From: Oleomonas cavernae
GTDB taxonomy: Bacteria > Pseudomonadota > Alphaproteobacteria > Zavarziniales > Zavarziniaceae
Reading direction: 5' to 3'
Assembly: GCF_003590945.1 (NCBI RefSeq)
Contig: NZ_QYUK01000011.1
Coordinates: forward strand, 896,001-960,000
Length of the DNA: 64,000 nucleotides
Made by a program: the position numbers and the translations under genes. The notes beneath the pieces were generated by a model that searched no databases, was not told the origin of the DNA, and worked only from the letters and a program-made list of their open reading frames with translations. Positions 1-8,266 of this stretch are shown one piece after another. The stretch's first letter is position 1. Each line of letters starts with the position of its first letter.

Positions 1-40
1 CGCCACACAGGCGCAGCAGGGGAAGGCGGTCAGCAGCCAT
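1..40 (-). CDS. Possible 5' end of a divergent gene (BamE-like lipoprotein?)
   Basis: A minus-strand ATG at 40 opens a frame that runs off the left edge after 13 codons (MAADRLPLLRLCG). An in-frame stop lies just upstream, so this is the only start. In many alphaproteobacteria the gene divergent from the cytochrome bc1 chaperone gene encodes the outer-membrane assembly lipoprotein BamE/OmlA, and a short basic-hydrophobic start would suit that. Too little sequence is visible to confirm it. Confidence 0.25.
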   Translation of the reverse strand, partial: MAADRLPLLRLCG

Positions 41-181
41 GAGCGAGCAAGTCCATCAAGGAGCGGGCGAAACAGCGCCCCATGCGATATGAAGAAAGAC
101 GTGGCACCTTGTCATTGCGCCACAGACCTGTCAATTCGACGGCGAACCAGCCAAAGACGAAAAGACGAGGTGCCTATCAAC

Positions 182-730
182 ATGTTCGCAAGCCTGTTTC
201 GCCGGCAGGATGCGCGGGTCGCCGCGACGCTGTACGCCGCCGCGGTGAACCGGGCGCGGGCGCCTGTCTTCTACCGCGATCTGGGGATCGCCGACACCCT
301 GGACGGTCGCTTCGACATGGTCACCCTGCAGGTGGTCTTGCTGCTGCACCGCTTCAAAGGCGCGGCCGATCCGCGCATCGGTCGGCTTTCCCAGGGGGTT
401 TTCGACACCATGTTCGCCGACATGGACCGCTCGCTGCGGGAAATGAGCATCGGCGACGATGGGGTCAAGCACCGGGTGAAGAAGATGGGCCAGGCCTTCT
501 ACGGCCGCCTCAATGCCTATGACGCCGCCCTGGCCGATGCCGGGGAGGATTCCCTGATCGAGGCATTGCAGCGTAATCTCTACCGTGGGCGCGCAGTGGC
601 GCCGGCCGCACTGGCGGCCATGGCGGCCGATGTCCGGGCCCAGGCCGCGGCCCTGGCCGCCGCCCCGCTCGACGTTTTCGTGGCCGGCACGCTGCCGTCC
701 GCGCCCTTGCCTCAGGAAGTGCCGGCATGA
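182..730 (+). CDS. Ubiquinol-cytochrome c chaperone (Cbp3 family)
   Basis: The 182-residue protein matches the family in length and has the family signature near residues 25-60 (FYRDLGIADTLDGRFDMV followed by a leucine-rich helix). Relatives of yeast Cbp3 help cytochrome b assemble into complex III. I start at 182 because an upstream in-frame ATG at 89 would add a basic, low-complexity stretch not seen in the family. The stop overlaps the start of the next gene (ATGA), which implies translational coupling. The same pairing with a DUF177 gene is common in alphaproteobacteria. Function is from family resemblance. Confidence 0.85.
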   Translation: MFASLFRRQDARVAATLYAAAVNRARAPVFYRDLGIADTLDGRFDMVTLQVVLLLHRFKGAADPRIGRLSQGVFDTMFADMDRSLREMSIGDDGVKHRVKKMGQAFYGRLNAYDAALADAGEDSLIEALQRNLYRGRAVAPAALAAMAADVRAQAAALAAAPLDVFVAGTLPSAPLPQEVPA

Positions 731-1287
731 CCGCTGCAGAACAGACCGAATTTCCCAGGCCCCTGCGGGTCGAAAGCGTCGGCGCGCGCGGCCGCGTCGA
801 GAAACTGGCCGCCACCCCCGCGGAATGTGCCCTGCTGGCCGCGCGATTCGACATCCTCTCGGTCGAATCGCTGGCCGCGGAGATCGAGGTCAGGCCCCAT
901 CGGCGCGACGGCCTGGCCCTGTCGGGGCGGCTGGTCGCCGATGTGACCCAGGCCTGCATCATCTCGCTGGAGCCGGTGCCGGAGCATATCGAGGTCGCCT
1001 TCGAGCGGGTCTTCGAGCCGGGTGCGGCGGATCCCGACGAGAATTTCTCGGTCGACGACCTGTTCGATCCCGAGGCCCAGGACCCGCCCGAGCCGCTGAT
1101 CGGCGGCATGGTCGACCTGGGCGAACTGGTGGCCGAAGAGCTGGCGTTGTCGCTCGATCCCTATCCCCGGGCGCCGGGCGCCGAGATTCCGGCCGCCTAC
1201 CGGGCCGAGGACGAGGCTATAGCCAGCGACGAGGCGCAGACCACCCATCGCCCCTTCAGCGTGCTCAAGGGTGGCCGAGAGACTTGA
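727..1287 (+). CDS. yceD: DUF177 / YceD family protein
   Basis: This 186-residue acidic protein has the DUF177 core around residues 70-135, including the conserved TQACIISLEPVPEHI segment and the acidic downstream stretch. The family (YceD in E. coli) is linked to 23S rRNA accumulation and is nearly always encoded just before rpmF, as here. It overlaps the chaperone gene by 4 bases and is followed 74 bases later by rpmF. No membrane segment or signal peptide is visible, so it should be cytosolic. Confidence 0.88.
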   Translation: MTAAEQTEFPRPLRVESVGARGRVEKLAATPAECALLAARFDILSVESLAAEIEVRPHRRDGLALSGRLVADVTQACIISLEPVPEHIEVAFERVFEPGAADPDENFSVDDLFDPEAQDPPEPLIGGMVDLGELVAEELALSLDPYPRAPGAEIPAAYRAEDEAIASDEAQTTHRPFSVLKGGRET

Positions 1288-1361
1288 GTTCAAGAACTTT
1301 CCGTGTATGTTCGTGCCCTTCCTGGGCGGGGCCTGTCCCCGTAACCTGAACGAGTTGAAAA

Positions 1362-1547
1362 ATGGCTGTTCCTAAGAAACGTACGTCGAGCTCGCGCCGC
1401 AACATGCGCCGCAGTCATCTGGCCCTGACCCCGGTTGCCTCCAACGAGTGCCCGAACTGCGGCGAGCTGAAGCTGCCGCACCATGTTTGCGGCGCTTGCG
1501 GGTTTTATGACGGCCGCGAGGTCGTCGCCGCGACCACGACGGCCTGA
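1362..1547 (+). CDS. rpmF: 50S ribosomal protein L32
   Basis: The 61-residue protein begins [17 protein letters not shown], the hallmark of L32. It carries a four-cysteine zinc ribbon (C30, C33, C43, C46), so it is the zinc-binding form rather than the Cys-free paralogue. It binds the large ribosomal subunit. The position between DUF177 and plsX is the classic arrangement linking ribosome and fatty-acid gene expression. Confidence 0.98.
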   Translation: MAVPKKRTSSSRRNMRRSHLALTPVASNECPNCGELKLPHHVCGACGFYDGREVVAATTTA

Positions 1548-1566
1548 CGCCGACTGAGAACGGGGC

Positions 1567-2640
1567 ATGGCGACCATGTCCCCGCTCACCGTCGCTATCG
1601 ACGCCATGGGGGGCGACCATGCCCCCGATGTGCTGATCGGTGGCGCGGCGATTGCCCGTGAGCGCTATCCGCAGCTCCGCTTCGTCTTTTTCGGTGACGC
1701 GGCCAAGGTCGAGCCTTTGATCAAGGCCCAGCCCCTGCTGATCGACTGCAGCGAGCTGGTCCACACCGCCACGCAGATTTCGCCCGACGAAAAGCCCAGC
1801 GTGGCCATGCGGCGCGGCAAGGGCACGTCCATGTGGCTGGCCTGCGAAGCGGTGCGCGACGGCAAGGCCCAGGCCGCGGTCAGCGCCGGCAATACCGGCG
1901 CCCTGATGGCCGTGGCCATGCTGCTGCTGCGCACCTCGCCCGCCATCAACCGCCCGGCCATCGCCTCGTTCCTGCCCACCGTGCGCGGCGAATCGGTGAT
2001 GCTGGACCTTGGTGCCAACGTCGGCTGCGACGAGCGCAACCTGGTCGAATTCGCCTTCATGGGTGCCGCCTTCGCCCGCCTGTCCTTAGGCCTGGCCAAG
2101 CCGCGGGTCGCCCTGCTGAACATCGGCACCGAGGATCTGAAGGGCAACGAGGCCGTGCGCGGCGCAGCGCAGATCCTGCGCGAGACGCCCGATCTGCCGT
2201 TCGAGTTCACCGGCTTCGTCGAAGGCAATGGCATTGCCCAGGGCGAGGCCGACGTCATCGTCTCCGACGGCTTTGCCGGCAATATCGCGCTCAAGACCCA
2301 GGAGGGCACGGCCCGCCTGGTCTCGGCCTATCTGGCCGCGACCTTCCGCCGCTCGATCTGGTCCAGGCTCGCCTACCTGCTGGCCCGCCCGGCCTTGCAG
2401 GCCCTGCGCGAGCGCCTCGATCCCAATCGCTACAATGGCGGCGCCCTGCTGGGGCTGAACGGCCTGGTGGTGAAAAGCCACGGCGGCACCAATGCCGTGG
2501 GTTTCGCCGCCGCCATCGCCATCGCGGCGGATCTGGCGCTGGGCAACTTCACCACGAAAATTCTCGATGATCTCAAACGGATAGCACCCGCGACGGCCCC
2601 CGAAGCGGTGGTGCCCGCCGAGGTGACGGTTCAATCATGA
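1567..2640 (+). CDS. plsX: Phosphate acyltransferase PlsX
   Basis: PlsX converts acyl-ACP and phosphate to acyl-phosphate, the donor for PlsY in phospholipid synthesis. The 357-residue protein has the N-terminal DAMGGDHAP motif (residues 12-20), the [10 protein letters not shown] loop and the [17 protein letters not shown]-terminal motif. The start at 1567 is chosen; an ATG three codons in (1576) is equally possible. The last four bases overlap fabH (ATGA), so the two are likely co-translated. Length is normal for the family. Confidence 0.96.
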   Translation: MATMSPLTVAIDAMGGDHAPDVLIGGAAIARERYPQLRFVFFGDAAKVEPLIKAQPLLIDCSELVHTATQISPDEKPSVAMRRGKGTSMWLACEAVRDGKAQAAVSAGNTGALMAVAMLLLRTSPAINRPAIASFLPTVRGESVMLDLGANVGCDERNLVEFAFMGAAFARLSLGLAKPRVALLNIGTEDLKGNEAVRGAAQILRETPDLPFEFTGFVEGNGIAQGEADVIVSDGFAGNIALKTQEGTARLVSAYLAATFRRSIWSRLAYLLARPALQALRERLDPNRYNGGALLGLNGLVVKSHGGTNAVGFAAAIAIAADLALGNFTTKILDDLKRIAPATAPEAVVPAEVTVQS

Positions 2641-3626
2641 CATCTGTTGGTGGCGTAACCCGGTCGCTGCTGATCGGCAGCGGTGCCTACCTTCCCGAAC
2701 GCATCCTGTCCAACGCGGAACTGGCCGCGATGGTCGATACCGACGATGCCTGGATCACCGCCCGCACCGGCATCAGGCAGCGCCATATCGCGGCCGAGGG
2801 CGAATGCACCTCCGACCTCGCCATTGCCGCGTCGCGCCGGGCGCTGGAGGCGGCCGGGCGCGAGCCCAAGGACATCGACCTGATCGTCCTGGCCACGGCG
2901 ACGCCCGACTATACCTTTCCCGCCACCGCGGCGACGGTCCAGGCCAGCCTGGGGGTGCGCAAAGGCGCGGCCTTCGACATTCAGGCGGTCTGCTCGGGCT
3001 TCGTCTATGCCATGGCCGTGGCCGACAATTTCATCAAGGCAGGCCAGCACAAGCGGGCCCTGGTGATCGGGGCCGAGACTTTCTCGCGCATTCTCGACTG
3101 GCAGGACCGCACCACCTGCGTCCTATTCGGCGACGGCGCCGGCGCCGTGGTGCTGGAGGCCGGCAAGGGGGCCGGGACCAGCGCCGATCGCGGCGTGCTG
3201 ACCACCCACCTGCACACCGATGGGCGCCATCACGACCTGCTCTATGTCGATGGCGGCCCGTCCAAGACCCAGACGGTCGGCCATCTGCGCATGGCCGGGC
3301 GCGAGGTGTTCCGCCATGCCGTGGTGAACCTGGCCGAGGTGGTGGGCGAAGCCCTGGCGGCCACCGGCCTGACCCCGGCCGACCTCGACTGGATCGTGCC
3401 GCATCAGGCCAACCTGCGCATTATCGACGGCACGGCGCGCAAGCTGGGGCTCGACTTGTCCAAGGTGGTGGTGACGGTCGATCGCCATGGCAATACCTCG
3501 GCGGCGTCGGTGCCGCTCGCCCTGGCCGAAGCGATGGCCGACGGCCGGATCAAACCGGGGCAATTGGTGCTGCTGGAGGCCATGGGCGGTGGCTTCACCT
3601 GGGGCTCGTGCTTGGTCCGAATCTGA
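2637..3626 (+). CDS. fabH: Beta-ketoacyl-ACP synthase III
   Basis: FabH condenses acetyl-CoA with malonyl-ACP to start fatty-acid synthesis. The 329-residue protein has the full catalytic triad: C119 in QAVCSGF, the histidine in [11 protein letters not shown] and the asparagine in HGNTSAAS. The GGGFTWG C-terminal signature is intact. It overlaps plsX by four bases, and ihfA begins 77 bases after its stop. Confidence 0.97.
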   Translation: MTSVGGVTRSLLIGSGAYLPERILSNAELAAMVDTDDAWITARTGIRQRHIAAEGECTSDLAIAASRRALEAAGREPKDIDLIVLATATPDYTFPATAATVQASLGVRKGAAFDIQAVCSGFVYAMAVADNFIKAGQHKRALVIGAETFSRILDWQDRTTCVLFGDGAGAVVLEAGKGAGTSADRGVLTTHLHTDGRHHDLLYVDGGPSKTQTVGHLRMAGREVFRHAVVNLAEVVGEALAATGLTPADLDWIVPHQANLRIIDGTARKLGLDLSKVVVTVDRHGNTSAASVPLALAEAMADGRIKPGQLVLLEAMGGGFTWGSCLVRI

Positions 3627-3703
3627 AAAGCCCGGCCTATCCCATTGATATTGACGGATTTATGACCTGATACTAGGCTTAGCCGTCGGACCTTGGGGGA
3701 AGC

Positions 3704-4039
3704 ATGGCGACCACCACCATCACGCGTGCCCATCTCAGCGAGGCCGTCTATCAAGAGGTCGGCCTTTCGCGCAATGAATCGGCCGAACTGGTCGAGTCCG
3801 TCCTTGATGCCATTGCCGACAGCCTGGTGCATGGCGAGACCGTCAAGATTTCCTCCTTCGGCACCTTCACCGTGCGCCAGAAGGGCGGGCGGGTCGGGCG
3901 CAACCCCAAGACCGGCGAGGAAGTGCCGATCGAGCCGCGCCGGGTGCTGGTGTTCCGGCCGTCCCATGTCCTCAAGGATCACATCAACGTGGGCTTGGCT
4001 GGTGGCGCCGCCAAGGCAGCGCCCAAGGATCAGGGCTAA
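3704..4039 (+). CDS. ihfA: Integration host factor subunit alpha
   Basis: This DNA-bending HU/IHF family protein of 111 residues has the beta-arm motif RNPKTG at residues 66-71, with the intercalating proline P68, and the IKISSFGTF core. A strong ribosome site (GGGGGAAGC) precedes the ATG. The placement after fabH and before a MerR-like gene is conserved in alphaproteobacteria and supports IhfA over HU. The extra Gly/Ala/Lys-rich tail after residue 95 is slightly longer than in enterics. Confidence 0.95.
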   Translation: MATTTITRAHLSEAVYQEVGLSRNESAELVESVLDAIADSLVHGETVKISSFGTFTVRQKGGRVGRNPKTGEEVPIEPRRVLVFRPSHVLKDHINVGLAGGAAKAAPKDQG

Positions 4040-4045
4040 GCGCCG

Positions 4046-4600
4046 GTGGGTGACCGGGCGCTCGACAGCGGTGATCTTCCCCGCGGTGCCGCCAAGCATC
4101 CCGGCGCCTTTCGCACCATTTCCGAAGTTGCCGTCGAACTCGACGTGCCGCAGCACGTGCTGCGCTTCTGGGAAACCAAGTTTCCCCAGATCAAGCCGCT
4201 GAAGCGGGGCGGGGGGCGGCGCTACTACCGGCCCGAGGATGTTGCCCTGCTCAAGGGCATCCGCCACCTGCTCTACAGCGACGGCTATACGATCAAGGGC
4301 GTGCAGAAGGTGCTGCGCGAGAACGGTGCCCAGGCGGTGATCGCCGTGGCCAAGCCGCTGGCCGAGCGTCTGGCCGACCATCGCACGCCGCCGCCCATCG
4401 TCACCCTGTCGCCGTCCCAGGTGCAGGAGGATGTGGCGGACGAATCGCCCGACGAGTCGGCGCTGCCCGGCGGGCCCGAGGGCACCGATGCCGACGACGC
4501 AGCCCCCGATACGCCCGACGATCTGCGCGCCCTGGTGCGCGACCTGCGCGCCGAACTGGCCGCGATACGGGCAATTTTGGCTGGAAAATCAAAGAATTAG
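4046..4600 (+). CDS. MerR family transcriptional regulator
   Basis: This 184-residue protein starts at GTG 4046, six bases after the ihfA stop. Residues 22-93 form a winged helix of the MerR type ([19 protein letters not shown], then a [14 protein letters not shown] wing). The rest is acidic and Pro-rich, ending in a short helix ([21 protein letters not shown]) that could dimerize. No metal-binding cysteines are present, so it is not a classical metal sensor. Its conserved link to ihfA suggests a housekeeping role, but no target is known to me. Confidence 0.88.
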   Translation: MGDRALDSGDLPRGAAKHPGAFRTISEVAVELDVPQHVLRFWETKFPQIKPLKRGGGRRYYRPEDVALLKGIRHLLYSDGYTIKGVQKVLRENGAQAVIAVAKPLAERLADHRTPPPIVTLSPSQVQEDVADESPDESALPGGPEGTDADDAAPDTPDDLRALVRDLRAELAAIRAILAGKSKN

Positions 4601-4703
4601 GGGTGGCGGGCGCGGCCTCGAGAAATAGCCTACAGCGGCGTTGCCCAGCGCAGCCGATGCGGCTATAGTCCGCCGCCTCGCAGGTCTTTTGGCCTGTGAC
4701 TGA

Positions 4704-4780
4704 CGGGCAATAGCGCAGCCTGGTAGCGCATCAGTCTGGGGGACTGAGGGTCGTCGGTTCAAATCCGGCTTGCCCGACCA
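4704..4780 (+). tRNA. tRNA-Pro (anticodon GGG)
   Basis: A complete cloverleaf is visible. The acceptor stem CGGGCAA pairs with TTGCCCG, the D-arm is GCGCAGCCTGGTAGCGC, and the anticodon stem TCAGT/ACTGA encloses loop CTGGGGG, giving anticodon GGG. The T-arm GTTCAAATC is present, and the discriminator A is followed by an encoded CCA. It reads proline CCC/CCU codons. Its last 23 bases are repeated at 5609-5631. Confidence 0.96.
4758..4780 (+). repeat. att-like direct repeat, tRNA-Pro end (left copy)
   Basis: These 23 bases of the tRNA-Pro 3' end, from the T-loop through CCA, recur exactly at 5609-5631. tRNA 3' ends are the usual target of tyrosine-recombinase elements, so this looks like attL, with the copy inside the intact tRNA. 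Confidence 0.8.
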
Positions 4781-4809
4781 TCAAGAAAGCTAACGCTTTC
4801 AAGCACTTA

Positions 4810-4836
4810 GGGCCTTCCGAAAGGGAGGCCCTTTTT
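4810..4836 (+). terminator. Rho-independent terminator after tRNA-Pro
   Basis: GGGCCTTCC pairs with GGGAGGCCC around a GAAA loop and is followed by TTTTT. It ends transcription of the tRNA. Confidence 0.85.
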
Positions 4837-4926
4837 GCTTCTCAAGGCCGTTTGGCTCGCTATCGCTCTCGCCAGACTTAGGTGCGGCGAGTGCCGGCCG
4901 CGTTGGCATATGTGCGCTGTGCCTAA

Positions 4927-5259
4927 TCATCTTTCCGATGGGTGGAAAGTGATGTTGGGGATGTCGCGGACGCTGTCGACGATCGCGTTTACGACGAGGT
5001 GGTTCTCGTCTTCTATGTCTTCATAAACCACCCACCATCGCATCACGACGGCGAAACGAAGGACTTTCCCATTGGGGAGGGTGCGCCGTTTCGGCTTGGA
5101 ATCGGTGCTCGGGTTGATCGCGAGAAGCTTCACTTTGCGCAGGATGACGGCGATTTTATCCGCCGCAACGAGCGGGCCGTTGTTGTCGCGAATGCGGGCT
5201 TCAATTCGGACAAGGTCCGCCCGCGCTTCTGGCAGATACGTAACTCGACGGTCAGCCAT
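4927..5259 (-). CDS. ParE/RelE-type toxin
   Basis: The 110-residue protein begins MADRRVTYLPEARADLVRIEA, a typical RelE/ParE superfamily first strand and helix. The middle holds a basic strand pair (PKRRTLPNGKVLRFAVVMRW) and the end has the VVYEDIEDENHLVVNAI strands. This fold is found in gyrase inhibitors (ParE) and ribosome-dependent mRNA interferases (RelE); which applies cannot be told from sequence alone. It lies 15 bases downstream of a small coiled-coil gene, the normal antitoxin-first order, and both sit between duplicated tRNA-Pro ends. Confidence 0.8.
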   Translation of the reverse strand: MADRRVTYLPEARADLVRIEARIRDNNGPLVAADKIAVILRKVKLLAINPSTDSKPKRRTLPNGKVLRFAVVMRWWVVYEDIEDENHLVVNAIVDSVRDIPNITFHPSER

Positions 5260-5274
5260 ATAACCGAAAAGTGC

Positions 5275-5553
5275 TCAGGAGTGGGCGGCGCGACGGCGCA
5301 GGTCTTCCATGATGACGGCAGCGGTTTCGTCGGCTGTGCCCGTGAGGCATTCGCCTCGGGCAAGGGCCGCGTATCCCTCAAGGGAACGCTGTTCGAGAGC
5401 CGGCCAATTCCGGGCGAGCCAAGCATCCAGATCGGCCTCGGTCGCCTCAGGACCAAGGTCGCCTTCAATCATGCCGGCGTCCACGCGCTCCTCGAGTTCG
5501 TTGAGCCTTGCCCGTAGTTCGGCAATTTCCTGTTTGATGGTGGTCATGCTCAT
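5275..5553 (-). CDS. Probable antitoxin of the ParE/RelE-type toxin
   Basis: About 92 residues. The N-terminus (MTTIKQEIAELRARLNELEE) is a strongly charged coiled coil. The C-terminal part is acidic (GPEATEADLDAWLARNWPAL) and ends in RRRAAHS. No classical ribbon-helix-helix or HTH motif is obvious. Small size, acidic character and position directly upstream of the toxin support an antitoxin role by context. Starts at 5565, 5553 or 5547 are all possible; no ribosome site decides. Confidence 0.65.
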   Translation of the reverse strand: MSMTTIKQEIAELRARLNELEERVDAGMIEGDLGPEATEADLDAWLARNWPALEQRSLEGYAALARGECLTGTADETAAVIMEDLRRRAAHS

Positions 5554-5608
5554 GGCCCTGATCATACCCCCGCCAAGTTCGCGTCAAATTAGATGGGGGT
5601 GGCATGAA

Positions 5609-5631
5609 TTCAAATCCGGCTTGCCCGACCA
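5609..5631 (+). repeat. att-like direct repeat (right copy)
   Basis: Exact 23-base copy of the 3' end of tRNA-Pro (4758-4780), here without the rest of the tRNA. It marks the right edge of an 851-base segment whose only genes are the toxin-antitoxin pair. No integrase lies between the repeats or nearby. Confidence 0.8.
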
Positions 5632-5643
5632 CGTAACCGCCAT

Positions 5644-5859
5644 TCAGCGAATGTCGATGGCCAGGGCGTGCAGCCGTGATTTCACCTGGTCGTCGCGCTC
5701 GGCCGGATCGGTCAGGGCATAGATCGCCGCCCGCCGGATCTCGGCCGTCGAGGCGCCGGGGTCGGCCTGGCGGGCGCGCTCGAGAATCTGGCCGCTGCCG
5801 CAGCCGGAGCGGGCGGCAGCCTCCACGACACGGGATAGGGTGACGATACGAGGGTCCAT
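5644..5859 (-). CDS. Small hypothetical protein
   Basis: This 71-residue protein (MDPRIVTLSRVVEAAARSGC...) is predicted to be all-helical. I place the start at 5859 because AGGA stands 8 bases upstream. A longer in-frame start at 5919 would add an unlikely aromatic stretch. I do not recognise the family. Its stop is 12 bases to the right of the att-like repeat, so it lies in the ancestral chromosome rather than in the small island. Confidence 0.6.
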   Translation of the reverse strand: MDPRIVTLSRVVEAAARSGCGSGQILERARQADPGASTAEIRRAAIYALTDPAERDDQVKSRLHALAIDIR

Positions 5860-6006
5860 GAAGTCATCCTGAACGGCGCGCGTGACTCTATACCATGAGG
5901 GCCATTGGTATAGGTCCAATTCTCACGGCCCGGCGAGACACACCGTCGCCGGTACGCCGATACCGAAAGCGGCGAGCAAGGGCACCTTCATCAGAGTTTT
6001 GCCGAT

Positions 6007-6040
6007 CCGTCACGGCATTGTCGCGTACCCGATATGTAAT
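6007..6040 (+). promoter_or_regulatory. Candidate Pho box plus -10, first phoX copy
   Basis: CCGTCAC-GGCA-TTGTCGC resembles two PhoB half-sites (CTGTCAT) with the canonical 4-base spacer, with 5/7 and 4/7 matches. Eight bases further is TATGTAAT as a possible -10. The layout copies E. coli phoA. The same arrangement recurs at 8178-8211 before the second copy, with identical spacing to TATGTAAT. Confidence 0.5.
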
Positions 6041-6085
6041 CCTGATCGCTTGGCCTCGCCGAGGCCGTGGGGTAGGGGGTGAGAC

Positions 6086-8095
6086 ATGTCGGATTACGAT
6101 ATCGAGAAACTGCGTCACCGTAGCCTGTCGTCCAGCAATACCTTCGAGGGGATGGTCGAGGCCAACCTCAACCGCCGCGGCTTCCTGAAGGGCGCCGGCG
6201 CGGCTGCCGTCACCGCCGCCGCGGGGGGCGCGCTCCTGAACATCGGCGTGCCGACCGACGCCCATGCCGTGACCGGCTTTGTCGCCGTGGCCGAGACCAC
6301 GGCCGACACCGTCACCCTGCCGCCCGGCTATGTCTTCAATGCCCTGCTGACCTGGGGCGATCCGCTGTTCGAGGGCGACGCCCTCTGGGGCAACGGCGCC
6401 GGTGAGATCAACGGCGGCAACCTGACCGCGGCCGAGCAGGCCCGTCGCGTCGGTTTCAACCACGACATGCTGGCCCTGTTCGCCAACCCCTTCGGCTCGC
6501 CCGCCAGCGCCGGCGGCCAGCCGCATGCCGCCTATATCGCGGCCTTCAACAACGAATATACCGAGCCGGTGCGCATGTTCCCCGGCTTCGTCGCCGCGAA
6601 CCCGACGCGCAACCAGATCGACACCGAAATCAATGCCAGCGGCATCACCGTCGCCGGTATCCGCCTGGTCGGCAACGTCTGGGGCCAGGACCGCACCATG
6701 CGCGTGGGCGACGTGCCCGAGGGCGCGCTGGTTGCCCGCCGCATCACCGGGCGCACCCGCTTCCTGCTGGACGGCCCGGCCAAGGACGATCCGCGCCTGT
6801 CCGGCCCGGTGGACGGCACCTTCAGCAACTGCGCCGGCGGCTTCACGCCCTGGGGCACCTATCTGTCGGCCGAAGAGAACTTCAACTTCAACTTCGCCAA
6901 CCTGAGCGGCGTGCCGGCCGGCCAGACCAAAACCACGCACCAGATCTTCGGCATGCCCAACGGCGCCTCGGGCACCCTGTGGGAGCGGGTCTACGATCGC
7001 TTCGACTTGACCAAGATGCCCAACGAAGGCTTCAAGCAGGGCTGGATCCTGGAACTGGACCCCTATGATCCCACCCGGCGCCCGGTGAAGCACACGGCGA
7101 TCGGCCGCGTGAAACACGAGTGCGCCACGGTCGTGGTGCAATATCCCGCGGGCCAGACCAAGGGCAAGGTCGCACTCTATTCCGGCGACGACGAGCGCTT
7201 CGACTATGTCTACAAGTTCGTCACCGACGGCACCTTCGATCGCGAAAACCCGCGCGCCAAGGCCCACTTCTCGCTGCTGTCGGCCGGCACGCTCTACGTC
7301 GGCAAGTTCAACGCCGACGGCACCGGCCAGTGGCTGCCGGTGACCCATGCCAATGTCGACAGCCTGGCGCCGGGCGCGTTCGCCGATCAGGCCGACATCT
7401 GCATCCGCACCCGCGAAGCGGCCGACGTGCTGGGCGCCACCCCGATGGACCGCCCGGAAGACGTCGAGGCGCCCCATGACCCGCTGACCTTCGCCGGCAC
7501 CGGCAAGGTCTTCATGGTATGCACCAACAACAGCAACCGTGGCGGTTCCGCGACCGCGGCCAACCGCGCCAACGGCACGGTGCGTTCCTCGGCGGTCGAC
7601 GCGGCCAACCCCCGCGCCAACAACCGCACGGGCCATATCGTGCAGATCAACGAAGACGGCAACGATCACACCGCGACCACCTTCACCTGGCAGTTCTACC
7701 TGCTGGCGGGTGATCCCAAGGCGGCGGCCGGGGCGGTCGGCGATGTCAAGGACTCGTTCTTCGGCGACCGCTTCGGCTCGCCCGACAACATCACCTTCGA
7801 CAATCGTGGCCTGCTGTGGATCGCGACCGACGGCAACCCGGCCAGCTATCCCTGCAACGACCAGGTGCTGTGCACGGAAATCGCCGGCAACGGCAAGGTC
7901 CGCGTGAAGCGCTTCCTGGTCGGCCCTGCCGGCTGCGAGATCTGCGGTCCGCTGTTCTCGCCCGATAACACGACCTTCTTCTGCAACGTTCAGCACCCGG
8001 GCGAGAATGTCGCCAGCTCCTTCCCCAACGGCACCGGTCCGCGGCCCAGCATGGTCGCGGTTCGCCGGGCCGACGGCGGCATCGTCGGGACCTGA
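6086..8095 (+). CDS. phoX: PhoX family alkaline phosphatase, copy 1
   Basis: This 669-residue DUF839/PhoX protein belongs to a family of Ca2+- and Fe-dependent phosphomonoesterases. The N-terminus holds a twin-arginine signal (NRRGFLKGAGAAAV, about residues 30-45), so it should be exported folded. The PhoX signature CAGGFTPWGTYLSAEEN spans residues 249-265; the cysteine and the EE pair match iron/calcium ligands in known PhoX. It is followed by a close paralogue at 8267 with clearly more than 70 percent identity by eye. Expected role: releasing phosphate from organic monoesters in the periplasm or outside. Phosphate control is suggested by the upstream Pho-box candidate. Confidence 0.92.
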   Translation: MSDYDIEKLRHRSLSSSNTFEGMVEANLNRRGFLKGAGAAAVTAAAGGALLNIGVPTDAHAVTGFVAVAETTADTVTLPPGYVFNALLTWGDPLFEGDALWGNGAGEINGGNLTAAEQARRVGFNHDMLALFANPFGSPASAGGQPHAAYIAAFNNEYTEPVRMFPGFVAANPTRNQIDTEINASGITVAGIRLVGNVWGQDRTMRVGDVPEGALVARRITGRTRFLLDGPAKDDPRLSGPVDGTFSNCAGGFTPWGTYLSAEENFNFNFANLSGVPAGQTKTTHQIFGMPNGASGTLWERVYDRFDLTKMPNEGFKQGWILELDPYDPTRRPVKHTAIGRVKHECATVVVQYPAGQTKGKVALYSGDDERFDYVYKFVTDGTFDRENPRAKAHFSLLSAGTLYVGKFNADGTGQWLPVTHANVDSLAPGAFADQADICIRTREAADVLGATPMDRPEDVEAPHDPLTFAGTGKVFMVCTNNSNRGGSATAANRANGTVRSSAVDAANPRANNRTGHIVQINEDGNDHTATTFTWQFYLLAGDPKAAAGAVGDVKDSFFGDRFGSPDNITFDNRGLLWIATDGNPASYPCNDQVLCTEIAGNGKVRVKRFLVGPAGCEICGPLFSPDNTTFFCNVQHPGENVASSFPNGTGPRPSMVAVRRADGGIVGT

Positions 8096-8111
8096 GGGAC
8101 TTGACCTAAGC

Positions 8112-8144
8112 GACGGCAGGGCAGGGCAATCCTGCCCTGCCGTC
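8112..8144 (+). terminator. Perfect hairpin between the two phoX genes
   Basis: A 14-base stem (GACGGCAGGGCAGG with its exact complement) and a 5-base loop lie 16 bases after the first phoX stop. There is no T-run, so this may be a 3' stabilizing or attenuating hairpin rather than a full terminator. Confidence 0.6.
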
Positions 8145-8177
8145 AGCGCGGGCGAGCTTCACTAGAGATTTTCCGTT

Positions 8178-8211
8178 CTGTAACCGTAGTGTCGTCAAGC
8201 CGATATGTAAT
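8178..8211 (+). promoter_or_regulatory. Candidate Pho box plus -10, second phoX copy
   Basis: CTGTAAC-CGTA-GTGTCGT has two half-site-like 7-mers with a 4-base spacer (5/7 matches each to CTGTCAT), followed eight bases later by TATGTAAT. It aligns base for base in spacing with the site at 6007-6040. Confidence 0.5.
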
Positions 8212-8266
8212 CCCGATCGCCTGAATCGATGCCCGCCGAGGGAGTCGAGCAACAAGGGGTTGGGAT

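Noticed and set aside
4601-4703. Possible small gene before tRNA-Pro
   Set aside because: No open frame with a start and ribosome site; the stretch looks like the tRNA promoter region.
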